From the NCBI GenBank assembly GCA_036555515.1, contig DATBLC010000151.1, positions 1-64,000 of the forward strand: 64,000 nt of DNA. The letters run 5' to 3'. Below, piece by piece: positions 52,886-61,512 of the stretch. The notes beneath the pieces are model-generated. The model made no database searches, had not been told where the DNA came from, and saw only the letters and a program-made list of their open reading frames with translations. The position numbers and the translations under genes were made by a program. This DNA comes from DATACQ01 sp036555515. GTDB taxonomy: Bacteria; Desulfobacterota; Binatia; UBA9968. Position 1 is the stretch's first letter, and every line of letters starts with the position of its first letter.

Positions 52886-53623
52886 ATGAGAAATGACGGG
52901 CGAAAACCAAATCAACTGAGGCCACTGTCGATTACCCCGAGTTACATCAAGACGGCCGACGGCTCGGTTTTGATCGAGATGGGCGATACCAAGGTTATCT
53001 GCACGGCGAAGCTCGAAGAGCGCGTGCCGCCGTTTCTACGCAACAGCGGCAAAGGTTGGATCACAGCGGAATACGGCATGCTGCCCGGCTCATCGCAAGT
53101 GCGCATCGGGCGCGAGTCCGCGCGCGGAAAGGTCGGCGGGCGCACGCACGAGATTCAAAGGCTCATCGGTCGGAGCTTGCGCGCCATCGCCGATTTGAAA
53201 AGCCTGGGGGAGCGGACCGTGTGGATCGACTGCGATGTCATTCAAGCCGACGGCGGCACGCGAACGGCGTCGATCACCGGCGCCTACGTGGCCCTGGTGG
53301 AAGCCGCGCGCCGTTGGCTCGATCGAGGAGTTATCAATGTCGATCCTGTCAAAGATTCCGTCGCCGCCGTCAGCATAGGTATGGTCGGCGGCAAGATTCT
53401 CCTGGACCTCTGTTACGAGGAAGACAGCCGGGCCGAAGTCGATATGAACTACGTGATGACCGGGTCGGGAAAATTCATCGAGGTGCAGGGCACGGCGGAA
53501 AGCGCGCCCTTTACCAAGAGGCAAATGGAGCGCATGGCCGAGATCGCGCAGCAGGGAATCAAAGAGCTTCTCAAAGCGCAGAAGAAGGTTATCTCAGCCG
53601 CCGTGGACCGCGGATCGTCGTGA
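52886..53623 (+). CDS. rph: Ribonuclease PH
   Basis: 245 residues from ATG 52886. Motifs RPLSITPSYIKTADGSVLI, GSSQVRIGRESARGKVGGR and RTVWIDCDVIQADGGTRTA are diagnostic; the phosphate-binding Arg/Thr lie in RTAS. It trims tRNA 3' ends phosphorolytically. The rdgB start overlaps its stop (GTGA), a common rph-rdgB pairing. Confidence 0.95.
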   Translation: MRNDGRKPNQLRPLSITPSYIKTADGSVLIEMGDTKVICTAKLEERVPPFLRNSGKGWITAEYGMLPGSSQVRIGRESARGKVGGRTHEIQRLIGRSLRAIADLKSLGERTVWIDCDVIQADGGTRTASITGAYVALVEAARRWLDRGVINVDPVKDSVAAVSIGMVGGKILLDLCYEEDSRAEVDMNYVMTGSGKFIEVQGTAESAPFTKRQMERMAEIAQQGIKELLKAQKKVISAAVDRGSS

Positions 53624-54240
53624 TTCAACTTCTGGTCGCGACCACCAACCCCGGCAAATTCGCCGAAGTCGAATCCTATCTCAAACAATTCCCCATTGAG
53701 ATCCGCTCGCTGCAAAATTTGGAAAATTATCCCGCCGTTGTCGAAGACGGCGCGACGTTCGAGGCAAATGCGCTCAGAAAGGCCCGAACCTTGGCGCAAT
53801 TTTGCGGCATGCTCACCTTGGCCGATGATTCAGGTCTGGAAGTCGATGCGCTCAATGGTGCGCCGGGGATTTATTCCGCGCGTTACGCCGGTGAGGAGGG
53901 CGACGACGCAAAAAACAATGAAAAGCTGCTTTCCGAACTGCGCCACGTGCCCGAGGAAAAGCGCACCGCCCGATTTGTCTGCGCTCTGGCATTGTGCGAT
54001 CCTAGCGACGGCGAATTGAAAACCTGGACGGTGCGCGCCTCCTGCGAGGGGCGCATCGCGTTCAGGCCCAGCGGGGCGAACGGTTTTGGTTACGATCCGT
54101 TGTTTTTCTATCCGCCTTTGGGCAAGACCTTCGGCGAGATCGAGACTAAAATTAAAGCGACCGTAAGCCATCGCGGCAAGGCGCTCAAAGAACTGGCGGA
54201 ATTGCTACCCACGGTGGTTGAATTGAGTGCAAAACCTTGA
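53620..54240 (+). CDS. rdgB: RdgB/HAM1 dITP/XTP pyrophosphatase
   Basis: 206 residues from GTG 53620, which overlaps the rph stop by 4 bp. Motifs LLVATTNPGKFAEVESYL, YPAVVEDGATFEANALRKA, LADDSGLEVDALNGAPGIYSA and NGFGYDPLFF with a final SHRGKALKEL are all present. It hydrolyses ITP, dITP and XTP to keep non-canonical purines out of nucleic acids. The tRNA cluster begins about 40 bp downstream. Confidence 0.94.
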   Translation: MIQLLVATTNPGKFAEVESYLKQFPIEIRSLQNLENYPAVVEDGATFEANALRKARTLAQFCGMLTLADDSGLEVDALNGAPGIYSARYAGEEGDDAKNNEKLLSELRHVPEEKRTARFVCALALCDPSDGELKTWTVRASCEGRIAFRPSGANGFGYDPLFFYPPLGKTFGEIETKIKATVSHRGKALKELAELLPTVVELSAKP

Positions 54241-54264
54241 TTTCATGCCCTTCGCGTGTAGAAT
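54237..54264 (+). promoter_or_regulatory. Sigma-70 promoter of the tRNA cluster
   Basis: TTGATT (54237-54242), 16-bp spacer, TAGAAT (54259-54264), 16 bp before tRNA-Pro. It overlaps the last codons of rdgB. Confidence 0.55.
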
Positions 54265-54280
54265 GACGAAGTTCATTTGA

Positions 54281-54357
54281 CGGGGCGTAGCGCAGCCTGG
54301 TAGCGCACCTGCCTTGGGCGCAGGGGGTCGGAAGTTCGAATCTTCTCGCCCCGACCA
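54281..54357 (+). tRNA. tRNA-Pro (TGG)
   Basis: Complete cloverleaf: acceptor CGGGGCG/CGCCCCG, D arm GCGC, anticodon loop CTTGGGC with anticodon TGG, TPsiC loop TTCGAAT. The 3' CCA is encoded. Confidence 0.95.
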
Positions 54358-54364
54358 GATTTTC

Positions 54365-54446
54365 AGTTAGCAGCGAACAGTGATTGGTGAGCAGCCAAAA
54401 GGCGGCGGGGATGACTGATTTCGTTTTTCTGCTCACTGCTAGCTTA
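54365..54446. repeat. GAGCAGT/ACTGCTC inverted repeat between tRNAs
   Basis: Left arm AGTTAGCAGCGAACAGTG, TTGGTGAGCAG; right arm CTGCTCACTGCTAGCT. A period-7 imperfect hairpin filling the Pro-Arg spacer, possibly a processing or termination element. Confidence 0.5.
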
Positions 54447-54452
54447 TTAGCG

Positions 54453-54529
54453 GCGCCAGTAGCTCAGCTGGATAGAGCAACGGCCTTCTAAGCCGTAGGT
54501 CAGGGGTTCGAATCCCTTCTGGCGCGCCA
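54453..54529 (+). tRNA. tRNA-Arg (TCT)
   Basis: Acceptor GCGCCAG/CTGGCGC, D arm GCTC, anticodon loop CTTCTAA with anticodon TCT, TPsiC loop TTCGAAT, encoded CCA. Confidence 0.95.
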
Positions 54530-54542
54530 GCATGTTCGTAAT

Positions 54543-54628
54543 ACGTAAGCAGGGAGCAGTAAGCAGTAAGTTGATGGGCGAAACCGAGAACTCTGCGACG
54601 GCTGACTGCTTACCGCTCACTGCTCGCT
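54543..54628. repeat. GAGCAGTAAGCAGT inverted repeat between tRNAs
   Basis: AAGCAGGGAGCAGTAAGCAG on the left and CTGACTGCTTACCGCTCACT on the right; second member of the period-7 family, in the Arg-His spacer. Confidence 0.5.
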
Positions 54629-54638
54629 GGAATAATAT

Positions 54639-54715
54639 GGTGAGTGTAGCTCAACGGTTAGAGCACTGGACTGTGGCTCCAGGGGTTGAGGGTTCAAATC
54701 CCTTCACTCACCCCA
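54639..54715 (+). tRNA. tRNA-His (GTG)
   Basis: Acceptor GTGAGTG/CACTCAC, with the extra G at -1 (54639) opposite C73, anticodon loop CTGTGGC with anticodon GTG, TPsiC loop TTCAAAT, encoded CCA. Confidence 0.94.
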
Positions 54716-54789
54716 ATTTTGAATGGGTATGTATGAAGGATGAAAATTGACTCGTTCTTTCTCCTCCATCCTTAATTCTTTTCTCGGTC

Positions 54790-54865
<76 letters not shown>

Positions 54866-55037
54866 AATCTTTCCATCTCGTAGTCAGCTCTGGTATATCT
54901 GAGAGTCTATCGGTTGGCTGATCAACCGGAAATCAAGATCAGCCCTGAATTTGCGGTTGTTATGGTTCCGTGCCGGTGCGATAATCGGCCGGTCGCGATA
55001 GGCGGCCCGTCTATTTGTTGAAGCAGTGGAGGCACCT

Positions 55038-55550
55038 TTGGCCCAGAATAACATCGCTACCTATTCCATGCCTCTGGAGGTCTATCTACAATCAGCCGTC
55101 CTACGCGGCATGCTCGTCACCAATCAGGACAGGCTGAGCAATCATCTGATCCTCCGGGAAGGGGAGGAGATATTTTCGCTGCGCGAAGTGCAACTGACAG
55201 ACCTGCACGGCAAGGCCATGGGCGTCAATGCGGACGAATATCTAGTTTACATGCATCAGGTTTTTGCGATCGCCGATTTGAGCCCGCAGTTCAGAGCGGA
55301 CAGATCGGGGCTGGAGCACCTTTACGTCAGGAAAGATCAGAGCCGGGCTTTACTGGGCGTCGGCCCGTTCTGGGTGAGGGGGAACATTCATTTGACTCCA
55401 GGCGCGTTAATCCATGATCTCCTGCTGGCGAGAACGATGTTCATTCCGGTTACCAACGCAACCATGCTCCACGGCAGCGAAAGCGAGCCGCGCACATATC
55501 TCGTCAACCGCACGCAGGTCGGTTGCTTGACGGGGCTCAGCGAAGATTAG
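55038..55550 (+). CDS. Hypothetical protein with duplicated halves
   Basis: About 170 residues from TTG 55038, which has GGAGG (55028-55032) 5 bp upstream; a GTG at 55026 is an alternative. It appears to have two similar halves: VLRGMLVTNQDRLSNHLIL with FSLREVQLTDLHG, and FWVRGNIHLTPGALIHDLL with MFIPVTNATMLHG. Each is a small strand-rich module of about 60 residues. It has no signal or membrane segment, and I do not assign a family. It stands alone after the tRNA cluster. Confidence 0.65.
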   Translation: MAQNNIATYSMPLEVYLQSAVLRGMLVTNQDRLSNHLILREGEEIFSLREVQLTDLHGKAMGVNADEYLVYMHQVFAIADLSPQFRADRSGLEHLYVRKDQSRALLGVGPFWVRGNIHLTPGALIHDLLLARTMFIPVTNATMLHGSESEPRTYLVNRTQVGCLTGLSED

Positions 55551-55806
55551 TGCTACTGTGTCGCAACTTCGCCGTCCGCCCTACGACAAGCTCTCAGGAC
55601 GATCGTGTTGTCGTCCGTTAGTGGTGAGCCAGTCGAACCATGAACCGATTTCTGACAAAGTAGTATTAGAAGGTTGGTGAAACACCGTTCGTTCACCTTT
55701 CGAGAGTCTCACGGCGAACGGAGAGCCGTTAGTTTCGTTGAAAAGTTGCCCTCGTGCTCTCAAAGCACGCGGACCCTTTTTTCGAGCTCGATAAAGAATT
55801 TGTATC

Positions 55807-56127
55807 ATGGAAGCGCACTATCCCACTGAGATCAATCATATCAAGGCGAGCGCCATAGTGCGGATCACCTGGGACGACGGTCATGTGGGAGAGTACGGCG
55901 AAGTTTATCTGCGCGGCTACTGTCCGTGCGCCCTTTGCCAGGGGCATGGAGCGACGCGCCGGTTTATCTCCGTGCCCGATGCCAAGCTCGCCGGCATCGC
56001 AGCAGTGGGAAATTATGCCATCGAGTTTCGCTGGCATGATGGCCACAGCACGGGTATCTATAGCTACGACTATTTGCGCGCTCTGTGCCCTTGCCCCGCG
56101 TGCGCACGGCGGCAGACGGAAGCGTAA
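55807..56127 (+). CDS. DUF971 (gamma-butyrobetaine hydroxylase-like N-terminal) protein
   Basis: 106 residues. The pattern RITWDDGHVGEYGEVYLRG, YCPCALC, and YAIEFRWHDGHSTGIYSYDYLRALC is the stand-alone DUF971 domain. Four Cys in CxCxxC and CxCxxC groups suggest metal or cluster binding; bacterial DUF971 proteins often sit near apbC/mrp iron-sulfur genes, but none is seen here. Cytosolic. Confidence 0.85.
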   Translation: MEAHYPTEINHIKASAIVRITWDDGHVGEYGEVYLRGYCPCALCQGHGATRRFISVPDAKLAGIAAVGNYAIEFRWHDGHSTGIYSYDYLRALCPCPACARRQTEA

Positions 56128-56152
56128 GCCGCGCAGAATGCCGTGCGCACGT

Positions 56153-56332
56153 GGTTCAAATAGTTCAAGCGTTCAAAACGTTCAAGCCGTCTGCGAAGCG
56201 CCGATTGATCCGGAATCCGGCATTTGAACCTACGGAAGGTTTGCGCCTCGCTCCTCACGTCAATTGCAACTACGGAATCCGAGTTGATTTGGACGACTGG
56301 AACGGCTGGAACAGTTTGAACGTTTGGAACCC
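56153..56332. repeat. TTCAA arrays in inverted orientation
   Basis: GGTTCAAATAGTTCAAGCG with two further units at 56153-56190, and the complementary CTGGAACGGCTGGAACAG series at 56291-56331. The two arms flank 100 bp of unrelated sequence between DUF971 and the MoeA-PBP gene. Confidence 0.6.
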
Positions 56333-56348
56333 CTGCGCGTGGTGCAGG

Positions 56349-58271
56349 CTATTGGCGGTAGATAATTTCACCCGAACGGCTGGCATCGTAGCCGCCGAGG
56401 GTTTCGACGGCTTGGCGAAAACCCGCTGAGCCAATAACGTCCATCAAATTCGCCCCGCCGTTCGATTCGAAAAACGAGCGGAGAAATAGTAGATCGTATT
56501 GCTCCTCGCCAATGGCAATGAAATCGAGGTCGAGAGCGTGAGCCGCGGATCGAACACCGAGCCCCACGTCGGCCAAACCGCTGGCGATCGCCACCGCGAC
56601 GGCCATATGCGTAAACTCCTCGCGCTCGTAGCCGCGAATAGCGCGGGCATCGAGCCCCGAGTTTTGCAGCTGATAATCCAGCAGCACGCGGGTGCCGGAG
56701 CCGGGTTGGCGGTTTACGAAAGTGACGTCATTTCTCGCCAGGTCACCGAGCGCGGCGATGCCTTTTGGGTTGCCTTGCCTGACGAGGAGGCCTTGCTGGC
56801 GCCGCACCAGATGTATCAGAACGACCGGCGTGTTGGGAATAAAGCGCTTGATATCGGGAATGTTGTAATCGCCCGTCTCAGGATCGAGCAAGTGGGTGCC
56901 GCCGACATGAGTCTCACCCCTTTGCACCGACAAAAGCGCGCCCATGCTGCCGACGTTGCTGGCGGCGATCTTGAAACCTGGATGCAGGCGCGTGAGCTCG
57001 TTGCCAAGAATATCAATCGAAAGGTCATGGCTGCCGGCGCAGAGGATCGCGCGCTCGATTTCTTCGGCGGGCCTGAGTAGCTCAATCTCCACTTCCTCGC
57101 CTGCGTTGATGCCTTCACTGAGACTTGGGATGCGCATCAAACCATCGGCCTGTACCATCGTGGTAATGACTCCCGCGCCGCGGCGCAGCGGCACCGCAAC
57201 CAATTTGTCTTCCACCCGTCCCAGCGTCACCCGGACCAGTTCTTCCACGCCCAGATGAGACGCGATTTTTTTCGGCACCGTGGCTTTGACCCTGGGACGG
57301 GCGACATAGCCTTGCCCCAAAAACTTGGCCAGCGCGGCTTCGATGATCTCGCGCGCCACGACTATGGCCGAAACCGGATAACCCGGCACGCCCACAACCG
57401 GCCGGCCTTGGGCGATGCCGAGGATTGCCGGTTTACCCGGCATGACATCTATGCCGTGGACCAAGAGTTCCCCCTCCTCCTCGATCACCTGGGCGGTGAA
57501 GTCATGCTCGCCTGCGGAAGAGCCCGCGATGATGGCGACCAGATGGTGTTCCCGTAATGCACTGCGTAAGGCGGTCCTGAGCTTCGCGGGATCGTCGGCA
57601 ACACTAGGCAAAACCCGCGCTGCGCCTCCCCCTTCCTCAATGAGCGCGGACAGAACTGTCGAATTGAATTCAACGATGCGCCCCGGTTGGACTTCGTCAC
57701 CCGGAGCTAAGAGCTCGTCGCCGGTCGGAATGATCGCGACGCGCGGTCGAGCCAGGACTTTTACTTGTCTATGACCCGCGGCGAGCAAGGCGCCCAGGTC
57801 GTATGGGCGCAGGCGATGCCATCGGGTGAGCAACAGCTCGGTGGCGACCACGTCTTCGCCGACCAGCCGGACATGTTGCCAGGGCGCCGCGGCTTCAAAA
57901 ATTTCCACCGCTGAATTGTCCAGGCGCCGCACCTTCTCGATCATGATCACGGCGTCGGCCCATGACGGCAGAGCGTTGCCGGTGTCGACGAAAGCAAACT
58001 CGCCATTGCCCTCAAGCATGAGCTTTAGCCTCTTGGGCTTGAACTCGGTGGCGCCGAAGGTGTCTTGAGCGCGCACGCAGATGCCATCCATGGCCGAGCC
58101 GTGGTAGTGTGGCGATGAAATCTTGGCGAATACCGCCTCTGCGGTGACGCGGTTGAGCGCTTGGGCGACCGCCACGGTTTCCGTTTCTAGGGCGGAAGCG
58201 TCAAAGCGGCTAATGAAAAGTTCACGCGCTTCGCGCAAAGGGGTTTTTTTTAGATATCGTTTTCTTGCCAT
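56349..58271 (-). CDS. MoeA-like protein fused to a periplasmic-binding-protein-like domain
   Basis: 640 residues. The first about 405 residues are a full MoeA: domain I/II with REARELFISRFDAS, HGSAMDGICVRAQDTFG, the MPT-binding domain III with IIAGSSAGEHDFT and LGIAQGRPVVGVPGYPVSA, and domain IV. From about 410 a PBP-like domain (PF12727 type) starts AILCAGSHDLSIDIL and holds VGGTHLLDPETGDYN and FVNRQPGSGTRVLLDYQL. The architecture is known in Deltaproteobacteria and Firmicutes; the PBP part may sense molybdate, tungstate or a MPT intermediate. The canonical MoeA lies just upstream on the same strand. Confidence 0.9.
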   Translation of the reverse strand: MARKRYLKKTPLREARELFISRFDASALETETVAVAQALNRVTAEAVFAKISSPHYHGSAMDGICVRAQDTFGATEFKPKRLKLMLEGNGEFAFVDTGNALPSWADAVIMIEKVRRLDNSAVEIFEAAAPWQHVRLVGEDVVATELLLTRWHRLRPYDLGALLAAGHRQVKVLARPRVAIIPTGDELLAPGDEVQPGRIVEFNSTVLSALIEEGGGAARVLPSVADDPAKLRTALRSALREHHLVAIIAGSSAGEHDFTAQVIEEEGELLVHGIDVMPGKPAILGIAQGRPVVGVPGYPVSAIVVAREIIEAALAKFLGQGYVARPRVKATVPKKIASHLGVEELVRVTLGRVEDKLVAVPLRRGAGVITTMVQADGLMRIPSLSEGINAGEEVEIELLRPAEEIERAILCAGSHDLSIDILGNELTRLHPGFKIAASNVGSMGALLSVQRGETHVGGTHLLDPETGDYNIPDIKRFIPNTPVVLIHLVRRQQGLLVRQGNPKGIAALGDLARNDVTFVNRQPGSGTRVLLDYQLQNSGLDARAIRGYEREEFTHMAVAVAIASGLADVGLGVRSAAHALDLDFIAIGEEQYDLLFLRSFFESNGGANLMDVIGSAGFRQAVETLGGYDASRSGEIIYRQ

Positions 58272-58295
58272 CGTATAAGGGTGCCCCAGGATTGG

Positions 58296-58410
58296 AACGT
58301 CCTGAGTAATAAGTAAGTTAACATTCGAGGGAACGACCTCTCCGACGGTGCGTCCGGGGCCTCCAGGCTCGCTCCCTCATGCCGGCCTCTTGTAACATTG
58401 CAAAGACGTT
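58296..58410. repeat. Dispersed intergenic repeat, copy 2
   Basis: It starts AACGTCCTGAGTAATAAG and ends GTAACATTGCAAAGACGTT, with AACGTC/GACGTT inverted ends and the internal block shared with copy 1 at 49948-50179. It fills the gap between the two moeA-type genes. Confidence 0.6.
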
Positions 58411-58414
58411 CTTA

Positions 58415-59650
58415 CTAAAACAAGATAACCTCTACCTCCTCGCCTTCTTCTACGCCCTCTTGGTTAAGCCCGATGCGGATCATGCCATCGGCCTTGACTA
58501 GGGTAAAAATCGCGCCTGATTTATTCGGCAGGGGCGCCGCGTACAGGCGGCCGTCTATTTCCTCAAGGGCGACGCGGACATAATCCTCTCGGCCCGAAGG
58601 AGAATCCACGTTGGTTTTTAAAATGGCGCGGGTAGTCTTCCGTGGCGGGGTACTGCTGGCAACATTCTCGCCGCTCAATTTGCGCAACAAAGGCGCGGCG
58701 AAGAGATCGAAAATGACCAATGCCGATACCGGGTAGCCCGGCAAACCAAGAACCGGTTTACCGCAAGCGGAAGCAAAGATGGTCGGCTTGCCGGGGCTAA
58801 CAGAAATGCCGTGGAAATGTATATTCGCCCCGGGCATAGCCGAGATCGCTTCTAGCGTGATATCCCGGGCGCCGACGGAACTGCCGCCGGAGAGAAGCAA
58901 GAGATCGGCGCTTTGGAGAGCATCTCCCATTATCGCTTCAAGCGCGGCGCGATCATCGCCCACGACGCCGTAGTCGCGCAGTTCGCCGCCGGATTCTTCG
59001 ATCAGTCCGGCGAGGGAGTATTGGTTGATGTTGCGCACCTGGCCGGGGGCTGGTTGAGCCGTGACGTCGACGATTTCGTCCCCGGTGGAGATCAACGCGA
59101 CAATCGGCTTCTTGAACACCTTGAGCGAGGCGACGCCGATACCGGTTAGGGCGCCGAGATCATGTGCCCTGAGCCTGCGACCGCGGCTGAACACGAGATC
59201 GCCTTTCCTGATATCGTCGCCGATTTGAATGACGTTTTGCCACGGTGAAACAGCGCGTTGAATTTCAACCATCCCGTTGCCCAAGTCCTCAGTGTATTCC
59301 ACCATGACCACGGAGTCGCAGCCAGGCGGGAGCATGCCGCCCGTCGATATACGCATGGCTGCGCCGTCGGGGACAGGCTCGACGGCCTCTTGTCCCATTT
59401 CCACCGTGCCAGTAACCTTTATATACGCGGGCAATGTCGCGCTGGCGCCGAAAGTGTCTTTCGCTTTTACGGCGTAACCATCCATGGCTGCGCGATGAAA
59501 ATGCGGCAGATCGACCTGAGAATAGAGATCCTCGGCAAGCACGCGTCCGCGCGCCTCGATTGTCGTCAGCGTTTCGGCGCCCACCGGCGCCGCACTGAGT
59601 AACATCCGGAGCGCCTCTTTGGGCGTCACCACTTCAAAGAATGTTTTCAC
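58415..59650 (-). CDS. moeA: Molybdopterin molybdenumtransferase MoeA
   Basis: 411 residues, the normal length. HFHRAAMDGYAVKAKDTFG, LLSGGSSVGARDITLEAI and the catalytic GKPVLGLPGYPVSALVIF loop are present, with domain IV from about 335. It inserts molybdate into adenylylated molybdopterin to form Moco. It is followed by the MoeA-PBP fusion, so the pair could separate molybdenum and tungsten insertion, as dual MoeA copies are thought to do in some bacteria and archaea. That division is inference. Confidence 0.92.
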   Translation of the reverse strand: MKTFFEVVTPKEALRMLLSAAPVGAETLTTIEARGRVLAEDLYSQVDLPHFHRAAMDGYAVKAKDTFGASATLPAYIKVTGTVEMGQEAVEPVPDGAAMRISTGGMLPPGCDSVVMVEYTEDLGNGMVEIQRAVSPWQNVIQIGDDIRKGDLVFSRGRRLRAHDLGALTGIGVASLKVFKKPIVALISTGDEIVDVTAQPAPGQVRNINQYSLAGLIEESGGELRDYGVVGDDRAALEAIMGDALQSADLLLLSGGSSVGARDITLEAISAMPGANIHFHGISVSPGKPTIFASACGKPVLGLPGYPVSALVIFDLFAAPLLRKLSGENVASSTPPRKTTRAILKTNVDSPSGREDYVRVALEEIDGRLYAAPLPNKSGAIFTLVKADGMIRIGLNQEGVEEGEEVEVILF

Positions 59651-59954
59651 TTTGCCAGCCTAGCGCTTTGAGTGGCGCGATGACTGGACAAGCTGCGCCG
59701 CCGCCATTTGCAAGGCCGTAAAAGCGGCTCAGCGGAGCGCAAAGTACTTTCCTGACACATCGCGTCACTTGCTCATCGGCAGTTACGATTTCATCCAGAT
59801 TTTTTTGCAAGCAAGCTTGCCTGCGCTTGTCATAGCAAATCCCGCGCGCGCTGTGAAGTTGGTCATTTGGTTCTTGACTTAGTTCGAGCCGTTTCCTACT
59901 CTCTTCCGGTGCGGCGAGGTCGGCTAGCGGATGATGAGTTGCGTGGTTGCGCGC
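59651..59954. other. Intergenic region with the tRNA-Leu promoter
   Basis: 304 bp between divergent units. It contains the promoter at 59874-59902 and a small hairpin-forming GCAAGC-AAGCTTGC at about 59808-59820. No gene was seen. Confidence 0.4.
59874..59902 (+). promoter_or_regulatory. Sigma-70 promoter of tRNA-Leu and probably tig
   Basis: TTGACT (59874-59879), 17-bp spacer, TACTCT (59897-59902), about 52 bp before the tRNA. The trigger factor gene follows the tRNA without another clear promoter. Confidence 0.55.
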
Positions 59955-60037
59955 GCGAGAGTGGCGGAACTGGCAGACGCACTAGACTTAGGATCTAGCG
60001 GGCAACCGTGGGGGTTCGAGTCCCCCCTCTCGCACCA
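59955..60037 (+). tRNA. tRNA-Leu (TAG)
   Basis: Class II tRNA with a long variable arm (CGGGCAACCG). Acceptor GCGAGAG/CTCTCGC, anticodon loop CTTAGGA with anticodon TAG, TPsiC loop TTCGAGT, encoded CCA. Confidence 0.94.
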
Positions 60038-60162
60038 AGACATTGCGGCCGCGATTGGCAGCCGGCGGGAAAGGAAACCGGGGCAGGATTGGAGCCGCCG
60101 GTGATCGCAAACGGAATGGCGAGGGATTGGCTAAACCAAAAAGAAGAGTGAACGCAGCGACA

Positions 60163-61479
60163 ATGAAAATTGATGTTGATGAATTGAGTCCGGTCGAGCG
60201 CAAGGTGCGCGTGGAATTGCCCAGGGATAAGGTTGCGAGCGAATTTGCCAAAGCGTACGAGAACTTGAGCCGGCGCGTGCGCGTGAAAGGGTTTCGCGCC
60301 GGAAAGGCGCCGCGCAGCGTGCTCCAAGGACTCTATGGCGAGGAAATCAAAGGCCAGGTCCGCTCCCAGCTCGTCGAGGACACATTGGGCGAAGTCATTA
60401 AAGAGCGCGGCATGCACATCGTGTCCCGGCCGGAGATCGAGGCCGAGGATCTTGCCGAGGGGGCGGAGTTTTCTTTCTCCGCGGTGTTCGAGATCAAGCC
60501 GGAGATCGAGCTCAAGGACTACCTCGGCGTCGAAGTCGAAAGAGTCAAGCTGGCCATCACCGACGAACAGGTTGACCAGGCCCTGAAAAGGCTTCAAGAG
60601 GGCCACGCGCGCTTGGAGCCGGTGGAAAACCGCGACGTGGCGCAAGCGGGAGACTTCGTCACTTTGGATTTTGCCGGCACCATCGACGGAAAAGAATTTC
60701 CCGGCGGCAAAGCAGACAACTACCAAATCGAAGTGGGCGGCGGACAGACGCTGCCCGAATTCGACCAGGCGGCTGCCGGAGCGCGGCGCGGCGAATCAAA
60801 ATCGGTCCAGGTGCGCTTTCCGGATGACTATCACAATCGCGATCTTGCCGGGAAAACGGCGGATTTCACCATCATGGTGCGTGAGATCAAGCAGAAAGTC
60901 TTGCCGCCGCTGGACGACGAGTTCGCTAAAGAACATGGGGAGTGCGGCTCTTTGGATGAGCTCAAGAGCAGAGTTCGCGGGCGCCTTGAGCAAGAGTTCA
61001 AAAAATATCAGGATGGTGAACTCAAGGAACGCATTTTGAGCCGTATCATTGAAGCCCATTCACTCACGCCGCCGCCCGCCATGGTGGAAAGGCAAACGCG
61101 CTACCTGATGGAGCGTTTTCAAGACCGAAGCAGTGAAGGTTCGGTGCCGGATGCACCTTCTATGGAGGAGACCCGAAAGACGTTCGAAGCGCGCGCCACG
61201 CGTCAGGTTCAAGCAACGCTTCTGGTGGAAAAGATCGCCGAGAGCGAGAAAATCGAAGTGCCGGAGACCGAAGTACAAGAGAGAATCGAAAGCCTCCTGC
61301 GGGCGGCTGGAGAGCGGGGGAAAAGCTTGCGCCAATACTATGCCCGGCACGAGGCGCGGGACGAATTGCGCTCGCAACTGGTATTTGACCGGACACTCGA
61401 AATTCTGCTGGAGCGCGCGAACGTCAAAGAAGTCGACGCGCCGGTCGAAAAGGTTGATGACACGGGTAAAAAAAGCTAG
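60163..61479 (+). CDS. tig: Trigger factor
   Basis: 438 residues from ATG 60163; the frame is open upstream across the tRNA 3' flank, and a GTG at 60148 is a minor alternative. The ribosome-binding signature is FRAGKAPRSVL at about residues 46-56. The FKBP-type domain (about 160-245) has FVTLDFAGTIDGKEF and TLPEFDQAAAGARRGESK, and the C-terminal chaperone arms follow. It binds nascent chains at the ribosome exit. It heads the tig-clpP-clpX-lon block. Confidence 0.95.
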   Translation: MKIDVDELSPVERKVRVELPRDKVASEFAKAYENLSRRVRVKGFRAGKAPRSVLQGLYGEEIKGQVRSQLVEDTLGEVIKERGMHIVSRPEIEAEDLAEGAEFSFSAVFEIKPEIELKDYLGVEVERVKLAITDEQVDQALKRLQEGHARLEPVENRDVAQAGDFVTLDFAGTIDGKEFPGGKADNYQIEVGGGQTLPEFDQAAAGARRGESKSVQVRFPDDYHNRDLAGKTADFTIMVREIKQKVLPPLDDEFAKEHGECGSLDELKSRVRGRLEQEFKKYQDGELKERILSRIIEAHSLTPPPAMVERQTRYLMERFQDRSSEGSVPDAPSMEETRKTFEARATRQVQATLLVEKIAESEKIEVPETEVQERIESLLRAAGERGKSLRQYYARHEARDELRSQLVFDRTLEILLERANVKEVDAPVEKVDDTGKKS

Positions 61480-61512
61480 ACTGGGATCGATGGTTGAGGA
61501 GCTTTCCCGATA

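Noticed and set aside
53056..53619. Upstream extension of rdgB across rph
   Set aside because: The extension is an Arg/His-rich out-of-phase reading of rph; the GTG at 53620 begins exactly at the conserved RdgB start.
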